A stretch of 64,000 nt of DNA from DATFLL01 sp035267785 (GTDB taxonomy: Bacteria; Pseudomonadota; Gammaproteobacteria; DATFLL01), in assembly GCA_035267785.1 (NCBI GenBank), contig DATFLL010000108.1:1-64000 (forward strand), written 5' to 3'. Shown here one piece after another: positions 32,595 through 41,322 of the stretch (its first letter is position 1; every line of letters begins with the position of its first letter). Under the pieces are notes generated by a model, which searched no databases, was not told where the DNA came from, and saw only the letters and a program-made list of their open reading frames with translations. The position numbers and the translations under genes are program-made.

Positions 32595-34004
32595 CTAGAC
32601 CGCTTCTTCCATTCCGAGCTCTTTGATCTTGCGGGTTAGGGTGTTGCGTCCCCAGCCGAGCAGGCGGGCGGCGTCCTGGCGCCGTCCGCCGGTGTGGCGC
32701 AGGGCCATTTCGATCATGATGCGCTCGAACTGCGGCATCGCGGTGTCCAGAAGGGCGGTGTCGCCGCGTGTGATGTGTCGGTCGGCCCAACGACGCAGCG
32801 CCGCCTCCCAGTCGTCGCTGGTGCCGCCTTCGCCCATGGCGCCGGTGAGTTCGGGCGGCAGGTCGTCCATCTTGATCACTTTTCCGGGTGACATGACCGT
32901 CAGCCAACGACAGGTATTTTCAAGCTGGCGTACGTTGCCCGGCCAGTCCAGGCGCGAGAGAAAGGCCTCGGCCTCGGCCTCGAGCACCTTGGGCTCGACG
33001 TTGAGTTCGGTGGCGGCCGTGGTCAGGAAGTAGCGCGCGAGCAGGGGAATGTCCTCGCGTCGTTCGCGCATCGGCGGAATGTGGATGCGAATGACGTTGA
33101 GACGGTGGAACAGGTCCTCGCGGAACAGTCCTTCGGCAACGCGCTTTTCGAGGTCCTGGTGCGTGGCGGCAATGATTCGCACGTCGACCTTCACGGGGTC
33201 GTGGCCACCAACGCGATAAAACTCGCCGTCGGCGAGCACGCGCAGCAGACGTGTCTGCAGCTCGGGCGGCATGTCGCCGATTTCATCGAGAAACAAAGTC
33301 CCTCCGTCGGCCTGCTCGAACCGGCCGCGGCGCATGGCCTGGGCGCCGGTGAATGCACCGCGTTCGTGGCCGAACAGCTCGGATTCGAGCAGGTCGCGGG
33401 GGATGGCGGCCATGTTCAAGGCGATAAACGGTTTGTCCGCGCGTGGACTGTGGCGGTGCAATGCGTGAGCGACCAGTTCCTTGCCGGTACCGGATTCGCC
33501 GTTGATGAGCACGGTGATGTTCGAGCGGGACAGGCGTCCGATCGCCCTAAACACCTCCTGCATCGAGGGCGCTGCACCGATGATTTCCGGCATTTCCTCA
33601 GTCCCGGCCGCGGGGCCTGCCTTGTCCGGTCGACGCCGGTGGTTCAAGGCACGCTGTGCCAGGGTTACCGCCTCGTCGACATCAAAGGGCTTTGGCAGAT
33701 ACTCGAATGCCCCGCCTTGGTAGGCGGAGACAGCGCTGTCCAGATCCGAATGTGCAGTCATGATGATGACGGGCAGCTCGGGTTGGCGCGTATGGATGCG
33801 CTGCAGAAACTCCAGTCCGTCGATCCCGGGCATGCGGATGTCGGTGATTATCGCGTCGGGCTGTTCGTGATCCAGCGCGCGCAGCGCACCGGCGGCGTCC
33901 TCGAACAAACGCACCTGCATGCCGTTCTGTGCAAGCGCCTTTTCCAATACCCAGCGGATAGAGCGATCGTCGTCAATGACCCAAATGGTTCCGTTGCTGT
34001 TCAT
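32595..34004 (-). CDS. glnG: nitrogen regulation response regulator NtrC (GlnG)
   Basis: A 469-residue sigma54 activator: receiver domain with phospho-acceptor Asp in AIITDIRMPGIDGLEFL; AAA+ domain with Walker A GESGTGKELVA, the sigma54-contacting loop RGAFTGAQAM, and Walker B GGTLFLDEIGDMP; and a C-terminal Fis-type helix-turn-helix (RRQDAARLLGWGRNTLTRKI). Under nitrogen limitation it binds enhancer sites such as those before glnA and opens sigma54 promoters. A GAGGTAA ribosome site lies within the end of ntrB. Confidence 0.97.
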   Translation of the reverse strand: MNSNGTIWVIDDDRSIRWVLEKALAQNGMQVRLFEDAAGALRALDHEQPDAIITDIRMPGIDGLEFLQRIHTRQPELPVIIMTAHSDLDSAVSAYQGGAFEYLPKPFDVDEAVTLAQRALNHRRRPDKAGPAAGTEEMPEIIGAAPSMQEVFRAIGRLSRSNITVLINGESGTGKELVAHALHRHSPRADKPFIALNMAAIPRDLLESELFGHERGAFTGAQAMRRGRFEQADGGTLFLDEIGDMPPELQTRLLRVLADGEFYRVGGHDPVKVDVRIIAATHQDLEKRVAEGLFREDLFHRLNVIRIHIPPMRERREDIPLLARYFLTTAATELNVEPKVLEAEAEAFLSRLDWPGNVRQLENTCRWLTVMSPGKVIKMDDLPPELTGAMGEGGTSDDWEAALRRWADRHITRGDTALLDTAMPQFERIMIEMALRHTGGRRQDAARLLGWGRNTLTRKIKELGMEEAV

Positions 34005-34012
34005 GGCTTACC

Positions 34013-35092
34013 TCATGCCACGTCGTTTTCGACGGGCAACAGAATTGAGAAAACGGTGCGCCCGGGCCGGCTGGTGCATTCGATGAGCCCCCCGTGCTGT
34101 TGAATTAGGGACTGTGCGATCGCGAGCCCGAGCCCCGTGCCTTCGGCACGCCCCGTGACCAGCGGATAGAACACGCGTTCGCGGATGTCGGGTGGGATGC
34201 CGGGGCCGTTGTCGATGATTTCGATACAGGCAACGAGCCGATGCCGGGTATGACCGATAGTGAACTGTCGTATCACGCGGGTACGAAAGGTGATGTTGCC
34301 GCGCTCACCGAGTGCTTGAGCGGCATTGCGCGTGATATTCAGGACAGCCTGGACGATCTGGTCACGGTCGGCGGTTATGTCCGGGATACTCGGGTCGTAG
34401 TCGCGATGAATGGATACGCCGTGCTCGGCCTCGGCGAGCACGAGACTGCGCACGTGCTCGAGAAGCTCGTGAATGTTGATCTTCGCCCTGCGCGGGACCG
34501 TGTTGGGTCCCAACATGCGATCGACCAGGGCCTGCAGCCGGTCGGCCTCGCTGATGATGACCTGGGTGTATTCCTTGAGGCGCTCGTCGCCGAGCTCGCG
34601 CTCGAGCAGCTGCGCCGCACCGCGCAGGCCGCCCAGGGGATTCTTGATTTCGTGGGACAGGCCCCTCAGCAGCTCACGGGTGGTCTGCTGCTGGGCGAGC
34701 AGCGTCTCATCGCGGCTGATCCTCAGCTGGCGGTCCACCTGCACCAGCTCGACCAATAACTCGGGGCCGTGAGTGGATTCGGGCAATGGCATCACGGTGA
34801 CGTCGACGGTCAGCCGGCGAGTGCCGTTGAGCTGAAGGACGACCTCCCGCTCGGTAAACGGGTGTCCGGTATCCATCGCCGAGCGGATATCGTTGACCAA
34901 CGCCGCGTTGGGCAGGAGCTCGGCCACCCCCACCCCGAACAGATGCCGAGCGCTGGCGGCCAGCAGCATCTCGCCGGCCGGGTTCACGAAACAAAGGCGC
35001 AGCCCGGCGTCGAACATCAGGACCGCCGTGGTCAGGTTGTCGAGGATGCGCTCGTCGAGCGCGACGCCGGATTCGATGCGTGCAAGTTCCAT
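34013..35092 (-). CDS. glnL: nitrogen regulation histidine kinase NtrB (GlnL)
   Basis: A 359-residue soluble kinase: an N-terminal PAS domain (ILDNLTTAVLMFDAGLRL onward), the phosphorylated His in RGLSHEIKNPLGGLRGAAQLL, and an HATPase domain with N-box ITRNAAQAL, G1 DNGPGIPP and G2 GTGLGLAIAQSL. It phosphorylates or dephosphorylates NtrC under PII control. ntrC follows after eight bases. A possible NtrC site lies about 200 bp upstream, after the DUF4124 gene. Confidence 0.96.
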   Translation of the reverse strand: MELARIESGVALDERILDNLTTAVLMFDAGLRLCFVNPAGEMLLAASARHLFGVGVAELLPNAALVNDIRSAMDTGHPFTEREVVLQLNGTRRLTVDVTVMPLPESTHGPELLVELVQVDRQLRISRDETLLAQQQTTRELLRGLSHEIKNPLGGLRGAAQLLERELGDERLKEYTQVIISEADRLQALVDRMLGPNTVPRRAKINIHELLEHVRSLVLAEAEHGVSIHRDYDPSIPDITADRDQIVQAVLNITRNAAQALGERGNITFRTRVIRQFTIGHTRHRLVACIEIIDNGPGIPPDIRERVFYPLVTGRAEGTGLGLAIAQSLIQQHGGLIECTSRPGRTVFSILLPVENDVA

Positions 35093-35291
35093 ATGGCTTC
35101 ATGTGTAGCAAGAAACGAACCAACGCGGCTCGTTTTCAGTCGGTACAACTGAACTTCACCGGTCTATGGAAAACAGCAATAAAAACCGATAGATACAGGT
35201 GTATCGCCGCAATGTCGAGGCAACAGACGGCCGGGGCTTGCACCGCAACAGGGCGGCTATGCCTTAAATGGTAGCGCAAGGGAAGCGAGTG

Positions 35292-35308
35292 CGCACCAAA
35301 ATGGTGCG
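35292..35308. promoter_or_regulatory. candidate NtrC binding site before ntrBC
   Basis: The 17-bp sequence CGCACCAAAATGGTGCG has the GCACC-N5-GGTGC form of NtrC sites with 6-bp arms. It lies five bases past the DUF4124 stop and about 200 bp upstream of ntrB, suggesting autoregulation of ntrBC. A sigma54-like match at 35107-35122 is probably too close to the ntrB start codon to serve it. Confidence 0.55.
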
Positions 35309-35313
35309 TATTG

Positions 35314-35871
35314 TCAGGGGTTGGGCTTCTTGCGTCCCGGCAGATGAATCGAGGGGCGGTGGAGGTGGAAGGTATTGGAGCTGGATTCGATCAAGGTGTT
35401 GCCGTCCCGGTCGACGACTGCCGCGCTCACCGTGTGGGTGCCCCGGTTGACGTTGTCCAGAGTCACGTTGGGACTGTTCCCTGTCTTGACGACCTTTCCG
35501 TCGAGCCGGATCCGAACCTCGTCGCCGCGGCCCGCCTTGAGAGGGGGCTGGATGAGAACCGTCACCTGCACCTTACCGGCGGTATTGACCACGGTCTGGT
35601 CATTGGCCGGGGCGACGATGCTGACCAGCTGGTAGCGGCTGGTGGTCTGCTGCGTCTGGTTTTGCAGCGTATCGGACGGACTCTGAGGTAACACCGGCAA
35701 AGGCGGCGCCTTATAAGACGGTGCAGGCGGCACGTCCATCTCCTTGGCGCCGGGGCTCGGCTTATCCGAGAAAGTGACCTCGCCGTTGGGCCCGACCGTC
35801 TTGTAGACCTTCTGGTCGGCGAGGGCCGGGGCACACAGGCAGAGGATGAGGAGGATGGTGAACGCGCGCAT
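35314..35871 (-). CDS. DUF4124 periplasmic protein
   Basis: A 185-residue protein with a signal peptide (to about 18, ALA) and an N-terminal DUF4124 domain (VYKTVGPNGEVTFSDKPSPGA). A proline-rich linker with SYKAPPLPVLPQ follows, and then a beta-rich C-terminal half resembling an Ig-like module (VSIVAPANDQTVVN; GTHTVSAAVVDRDGN). A DUF4124 gene between glnA and ntrB is common in gammaproteobacteria, but its function is unknown. A terminator separates it from glnA. Confidence 0.85.
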   Translation of the reverse strand: MRAFTILLILCLCAPALADQKVYKTVGPNGEVTFSDKPSPGAKEMDVPPAPSYKAPPLPVLPQSPSDTLQNQTQQTTSRYQLVSIVAPANDQTVVNTAGKVQVTVLIQPPLKAGRGDEVRIRLDGKVVKTGNSPNVTLDNVNRGTHTVSAAVVDRDGNTLIESSSNTFHLHRPSIHLPGRKKPNP

Positions 35872-35908
35872 ACGGATAGCATATCCAACGGGCGAGCCTA
35901 CCTCAATG

Positions 35909-35938
35909 CAAAAAAAAGCGCCCCCGAATGGGGGCGCT
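35909..35938 (-). terminator. strong intrinsic terminator of glnA
   Basis: A perfect 9-bp stem (35917-35925 and 35930-35938, GCGCCCCC core, four-base loop) is followed on the minus strand by an eight-base T run (A run 35910-35917 on the plus strand). It lies 24 bp past the glnA stop and separates glnA transcription from DUF4124-ntrBC. Confidence 0.92.
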
Positions 35939-35961
35939 CTCTGATGCCGTAGAAGCGGCGA

Positions 35962-37367
35962 TTACAGGCTGTAGTACATATCGAACTCCACCGGATGGGT
36001 GGTCATGCGCAGACGGGTGATCTCCTCCATCTTCAGCCCGATGTAGGCGTCGATGGTGTCGTCGGTGAACACATCGCCGGCGGTCAGGAAGGCCCGATCG
36101 CGGTCCAGCTCTTCCAGCGCCTGGTCCAGGCTGTGGCAGACCGTGGGGATGTCCTTCAGCTCCTCGGGCGGCAGGTCGTACAGGTTCTTGTCCATGGCGT
36201 CACCCGGGTGGATCTTGTTCTGGATGCCGTCCAGACCGGCCATCAGCATGGCCGAGAAGGCGAAGTAGGGATTGGCGGTCGGGTCCGGGAAACGCACCTC
36301 GATGCGGCGTCCCTTCGGGTTGCTGACGTACGGAATACGGATCGAGGCCGAGCGGTTGCGGGCGGAATAGGCCAGCAGCACCGGCGCCTCAAAGCCGGGG
36401 ACCAGTCGCTTGTAGCTGTTGGTCGAGGCATTGGTCAGCGCGTTCAGGGCGCGGGCGTGCTTGATAATGCCGCCGATATAGAACAAGGCCGTCTCCGACA
36501 GACCGCCGTACAGGTCGCCGGCGAACAGGTTCTTGCCGTCCTTGGCCAGCGACTGGTGGCAGTGCATGCCGCTGCCGTTGTCGCCGACCAGCGGCTTGGG
36601 CATGAAGGTCGCGGTCTTGCCGTAGGCGTGGGCGACGTTCATCACCACGTACTTGAGGATCTGGTTCCAGTCGGCGCGCTTGACCAGGGTGTTGAACTGG
36701 GTGCCGATCTCGCACTGACCGGCCGTGGCCACCTCGTGGTGGTGCACCTCGACCGCAACGCCCATCTCCTCGAGCGCCAGACACATGGCCGAACGCAGGT
36801 CCTGCAGGGAGTCGACCGGCGGGACCGGGAAATAGCCGCCCTTGATGCCGGGACGGTGACCGATGTTGCCGTCCTCGAAGACGCGCTCGGAATTCCAGCC
36901 GGCCTCTTCGGAATCGATCTTGTAGAAGGCGCCGTGCATCTCGGCACCCCAGCGCACGTCGTCCAGGACAAAGAACTCGGGCTCGGGGCCGAAGAAGGCG
37001 GTATCGGCGATGCCGGTCGACTTCAGGTAGGCCTCGGCGCGCTTGGCCACGGTGCGCGGGTCGCGCTCGTAGCCCTGGCCGGTCGAGGGCTCGATGATGT
37101 CGCAGCGCAGGTTCAGCGTCGGCTCGTCGGTGAAGGGGTCCAGCACCGCCGTGTCGGCGTCCGGCATGAGGATCATGTCGGAGGCCCGATACCCTTCCAA
37201 CCGGCGATGGAGGAGCCGTCGAACATCTTGCCGTCCTTGAGCTCGTCCTCATCGAGGGTGTGGGCCGGCACGGAGACATGCTGCTCCTTACCGCGGGTGT
37301 CGGTGAAGCGGAAGTCGACGAACTTCACGCCGTTGTCCTTGATCATCTTGAGCACTGAATCGGCCAT
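35962..37367 (-). CDS. glnA: glutamine synthetase type I, interrupted by a one-base frameshift
   Basis: The gene makes glutamine from glutamate and ammonia. The first 60 residues (from ATG at 37367, GGAGGA upstream) read MADSVLKMIKDNGVKFVDFR through FDGSSIAGWKGI in one frame; from ASDMILMPDADTAV to the end the protein continues in another frame. One base is missing at about 37183-37190; restoring it gives 468 residues, one fewer than E. coli GlnA. The rest is intact, including metal-ligand blocks and the adenylylation Tyr in NKNLYDLPPEE-like DKNLYDLPPEE. Sequencing error, real mutation or recoding cannot be told apart here. Confidence 0.9.
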
Positions 37368-37445
37368 CGGGTTTCCTCCAGGGAGACTGTTATTTCTGAT
37401 GTGAATTCGCGCTGCACCGCAGCGACCAAATTTGTGCGTTCGTTG

Positions 37446-37461
37446 TGCACGAACCGTGCCA
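37446..37461 (-). promoter_or_regulatory. sigma54 (RpoN) promoter of glnA
   Basis: On the minus strand the sequence TGGCACGGTTCGTGCA matches the consensus TGGCACR-N4-TTGCW with one mismatch. The GG and GC dinucleotides are correctly spaced. Transcription would start about 12 bp downstream (near 37434), leaving a leader of about 65 bases. Two NtrC sites lie upstream. Confidence 0.85.
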
Positions 37462-37523
37462 CTTAGTAACTCATTGAACGGTAATGACTTTAACTACTGG
37501 TCTCGGGACTGCGGGCGCCGGCG

Positions 37524-37540
37524 CGCACCAGCACGGTGCG
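37524..37540. promoter_or_regulatory. NtrC enhancer site, promoter-proximal
   Basis: CGCACCAGCACGGTGCG has the GCACC-N5-GGTGC architecture and a 6-bp dyad. Its centre (37532) is about 98 bp upstream of the predicted glnA start of transcription and 31 bp from the next site, about three helical turns, as in the E. coli glnA enhancer. Confidence 0.8.
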
Positions 37541-37554
37541 CGTGATTTGCTGGA

Positions 37555-37571
37555 TGCACCGGCATGGTGCA
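37555..37571. promoter_or_regulatory. NtrC enhancer site, promoter-distal (perfect dyad)
   Basis: TGCACCGGCATGGTGCA is a perfect TGCACC-N5-GGTGCA palindrome, the optimal NtrC site. It is centred at 37563, about 129 bp before the predicted start, and also lies about 50 bp past the end of the convergent-side cation transporter gene. Confidence 0.88.
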
Positions 37572-37620
37572 ACCCAGACGCCGCGGCATTCGAAAGCCTG
37601 ACTGCTCGAACAAAGCCTGA

Positions 37621-38808
37621 TCAATGAAAGTACAGGCCAATCGAGGCCACCGCTTCGACCTCGTCAGCCACCGCGGCAAAGCGCTGGTTCAGCTGCTCCC
37701 GGGTGCTGCCTTGGTCCAGGACGCTGAACGGGAGTAGCAGGTCGACCGCGATTTTGCCATCCAAATAATGCAAGGTCACCTTTTCGATGTGCTGGGCTGC
37801 GGGGATATCGGCCCAAGCCGGGGCTAGGCGGTCCATGAGCTCGCCGCGCAGCGGCAGCTTCAGGCTCGGGGGGCTGGTCTCGTCGTCCTCGGGGTCGATG
37901 TGGACCATAACGTCGGTAACCTCGTCGACCTCGCGAATGACGCGGCTGCGCACGGTCTCGCCGATATGATGCCCCTCGGAGACACTGAGCTTGGGCGGAA
38001 CCATGATATGGACATCGACCAGGGCATCCTGGCCCATGCGGCGGGTGCGCAGCATGTGCAGCGTCCGCACGCCGTCGACGTTGAGGATGCAGTTTCGGAT
38101 GGCCTCGACACGCTCGGGGTCCAGGCCAGTATCGACCAGCTCCTTGAGACTATGCCAGCTCAGGTCCCAGCCGATCTTGGCGATCATCAGAGCCACGCCG
38201 GCCGCAGCGATGGCGTCCAGGTAGTGCAGGCCGGCCATACTCCCGGCGACGCCGATGATGACGACGATCGAGGAGATGGCATCGGAGCGGTGATGCCAGG
38301 CATTGGCGCGCAGCAGGTTGGAGCGGACCTTCTTGGCTACATGCAGTGTGTAGCGGTACAGCAGCTCTTTGGACAGGACCGAGATGGCCGCGACCACAAG
38401 CGCGAGAACACCGGGGTGAAGCAGGCGCTGGGTCTGGAACAGTCGGTCCACCGCATCGACCAGGATACCGGCGGCCACCAGCATGAGCAGGATTCCCAAG
38501 CCCACGGTGAATGCCGTCTCGATACGTGCGTGGCCGTACGGGTGGTCCTCGTCGGCGTCCTGGCTGCCGTGCTTGGCCGCGAAGATCACCAGACCGTCGC
38601 TGGCCAAATCGGACAGCGAGTGCACACCGTCGGCAATCAGGGATTGGGAGCTGCCGATGATACCGAACAATATCTTGGCGGCCGCCAGCAGGACATTGAC
38701 CAATGCACCAATCAGCGTAATGCGCCGGGTTTCCTGATAGCGTGTGCGCTCGCCGGGCTTGTGCACAGGCGGGTGGTAATGCTGCGTATGCTGGCGGGCA
38801 TCACCCAT
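37621..38808 (-). CDS. cation diffusion facilitator (CDF) transporter
   Basis: A 395-residue metal/proton antiporter with six predicted helices. The metal-site motifs are ADGVHSLSDLASD in helix 2 and AWHHRSDAISS in helix 5. The cytosolic C-terminal domain (GVRTLHMLRTRRMGQDALVDVHI) is followed by a further about 90-residue module (LHYLDGKIAVDLLLPFS), longer than FieF/ZitB. Members export Zn, Fe, Mn or Cd; the metal is not evident. The start overlaps the end of the TusA-like gene by eight bases. Confidence 0.92.
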   Translation of the reverse strand: MGDARQHTQHYHPPVHKPGERTRYQETRRITLIGALVNVLLAAAKILFGIIGSSQSLIADGVHSLSDLASDGLVIFAAKHGSQDADEDHPYGHARIETAFTVGLGILLMLVAAGILVDAVDRLFQTQRLLHPGVLALVVAAISVLSKELLYRYTLHVAKKVRSNLLRANAWHHRSDAISSIVVIIGVAGSMAGLHYLDAIAAAGVALMIAKIGWDLSWHSLKELVDTGLDPERVEAIRNCILNVDGVRTLHMLRTRRMGQDALVDVHIMVPPKLSVSEGHHIGETVRSRVIREVDEVTDVMVHIDPEDDETSPPSLKLPLRGELMDRLAPAWADIPAAQHIEKVTLHYLDGKIAVDLLLPFSVLDQGSTREQLNQRFAAVADEVEAVASIGLYFH

Positions 38809-39037
38809 GGGGTCCGATCTCGATGGTAATCACGATTTCGTTGTTTTCGTTATGCGCGATGTCGAGCACACGATGGCCGTTCAGGCGGCACCAGGCGGGC
38901 ACATCGTTGACCACCCCGGGGTCGGTGCAGGTCACCTCGAGCTCGTCGCCGGGCGCCCATTTGCCGACCTCGTCCTGGACCCGAATCACGGGCATGGGGC
39001 ACAGCAGTCGGCGCGCGTCCAGGTAGCGCCGACTCAC
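38801..39037 (-). CDS. TusA-family sulfur carrier protein
   Basis: A 78-residue TusA/SirA-fold protein. The persulfide-bearing Cys is in LDARRLLCPMPVIRVQDEV, and the strand LEVTCTDPGVVNDVPAWC follows. TusA-type proteins relay sulfane sulfur, for tRNA thiolation or in sulfur oxidation. Overlap by four bases with the preceding PP-loop ATPase and by eight with the following transporter shows an operon. Confidence 0.9.
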   Translation of the reverse strand: MSRRYLDARRLLCPMPVIRVQDEVGKWAPGDELEVTCTDPGVVNDVPAWCRLNGHRVLDIAHNENNEIVITIEIGPHG

Positions 39038-40077
39038 AATATCCAGTCCTGGGGGATCTCGTCGGCCGGCATCGGCGCCACCTCGAGCGTGCGTCGCTCC
39101 CCGTCCAGGTCAGTGACCTCGACACTCACCGTTTCTGCATCACGGCCCTTACTGTAACGGGCCGTCAAGCGCGCCGCCAGCTCGAGGTCCGACTCGTCGA
39201 CCGTGCCGTCGACCAGCACCAACGGGCCGACGTGGCTGGTCGGTCGCAGATGCACGAACTGGCGGCGGTAGCCCTCCAGAAAATTGTTTTCGCCTTCCTC
39301 GCGGCCGATGATGAGCTTGAAGTCCGGTCGGGGGCGCAAATGGCGCCCGACCTTGAGCAGCATGATGTCATCGAGCTCGTAGTCGCGCTCGCCGCGGGAC
39401 TTCCAAAGGTCGGCGAGCTTGACCGAGTAGGCCTGATCGGTGAGAAAGCAACAGCCGCCCGCCGGCTGGGCATAATCCTTGAAGCCGAACCGCTCGGCCA
39501 GCTGCATTTGCGGCTTACGCGAGCGGCCGCTGAAATCGTGGAGGCGCTCGCGGTCGATCCAGCCCTCGCGTTCCGGAAGGGTCGGCGGCAGAAGCTTGGC
39601 GCAAAGCGGGCGCACGAGGCGGTCGCCGGCGCCGGATTCTCGTTGAACCACCGGCATGGTGTCGCGGCGCTGGGACATGGGGCGCTGGCCCACGACCTCG
39701 CCGGTAATGATGAAATCGAATCCGTTGGCCTCGGCCCAGTCCAGGGCGTTCTTGACCATGAAGCCCTTGCAGTCCAGGCACGGATTGAGGTTCGCGCCGT
39801 AGCCGTGCTTGGGATTGATCACGACGTCCTTGTAGGGCTGGGAGACGTCGATGATATGCAGCTTGATGCCCAGCTGCTCGGCCACCCACAAGGCGTTGTT
39901 GCGCTTGGGCTGTGCACGGTCTTTCTTTCGGATGGCGTGGGTGTGTCCCTCCACGCAGAATCCGGTAAAGAAGTTGATGCCCTCGACGTGCACGCCCTGG
40001 TCCTGCATGACCTTGGCGGCGAGCATGGAGTCGAGCCCTCCCGAAATGAGGGCAACGGCCTTGGGTTGTCTGTTCAT
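39034..40077 (-). CDS. PP-loop ATPase, predicted tRNA-thiolation-type sulfurtransferase
   Basis: A 347-residue protein with the PP-loop nucleotide-binding motif VALISGGLDSMLAAKVM, then NPCLDCKGFMVKNAL and GEVVGQRPMSQRRD, and a paired Cys in PAGGCCFLT. The family resembles the adenylating half of ThiI/MnmA enzymes and is often annotated as a tRNA thiouridylase-related protein. The C-terminal 100 residues (LKVGRHLRPRPDFKLIIGR) look like a separate RNA-binding-type module. Direct coupling to a TusA-like gene supports thiolation of tRNA or another acceptor. Substrate not known. Confidence 0.82.
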   Translation of the reverse strand: MNRQPKAVALISGGLDSMLAAKVMQDQGVHVEGINFFTGFCVEGHTHAIRKKDRAQPKRNNALWVAEQLGIKLHIIDVSQPYKDVVINPKHGYGANLNPCLDCKGFMVKNALDWAEANGFDFIITGEVVGQRPMSQRRDTMPVVQRESGAGDRLVRPLCAKLLPPTLPEREGWIDRERLHDFSGRSRKPQMQLAERFGFKDYAQPAGGCCFLTDQAYSVKLADLWKSRGERDYELDDIMLLKVGRHLRPRPDFKLIIGREEGENNFLEGYRRQFVHLRPTSHVGPLVLVDGTVDESDLELAARLTARYSKGRDAETVSVEVTDLDGERRTLEVAPMPADEIPQDWIL

Positions 40078-40251
40078 AGGCCAGCGGCGTCGAAATGAAG
40101 GTAAGGGGTCGGAAAACTCGGGCGCGTAGGATACCAGATGGCGGCGACCGCGACACGGCGTCCCGTCCGTAAAATGTAGCCGTTTCGCCCACGTTTGCAG
40201 GCCTGTTTCACCGCGGGCGCCGGGCGGGGGCGGCGCTCCGCGCGCCCGGAC

Positions 40252-40281
40252 CTGACGCGCCGGGCGCCGGACCGCTATAAT
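40252..40281 (+). promoter_or_regulatory. sigma70-type promoter of glyQS
   Basis: CTGACG at 40252-40257 and a perfect TATAAT at 40276-40281 are separated by 18 bp. Transcription would begin near 40288, about 33 bases before the TTG start of glyQ. Confidence 0.65.
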
Positions 40282-40320
40282 GGCGCGCTCTTATCGCCAG
40301 TCCACGACAGAGGTCCGCGC

Positions 40321-41318
<998 letters not shown>

Positions 41319-41322
<4 letters not shown>

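Noticed and set aside
35107..35122. Sigma54-like sequence just before ntrB
   Set aside because: Not listed as a feature because transcription would start about four bases before the start codon, leaving no ribosome site; kept only as part of a finding.
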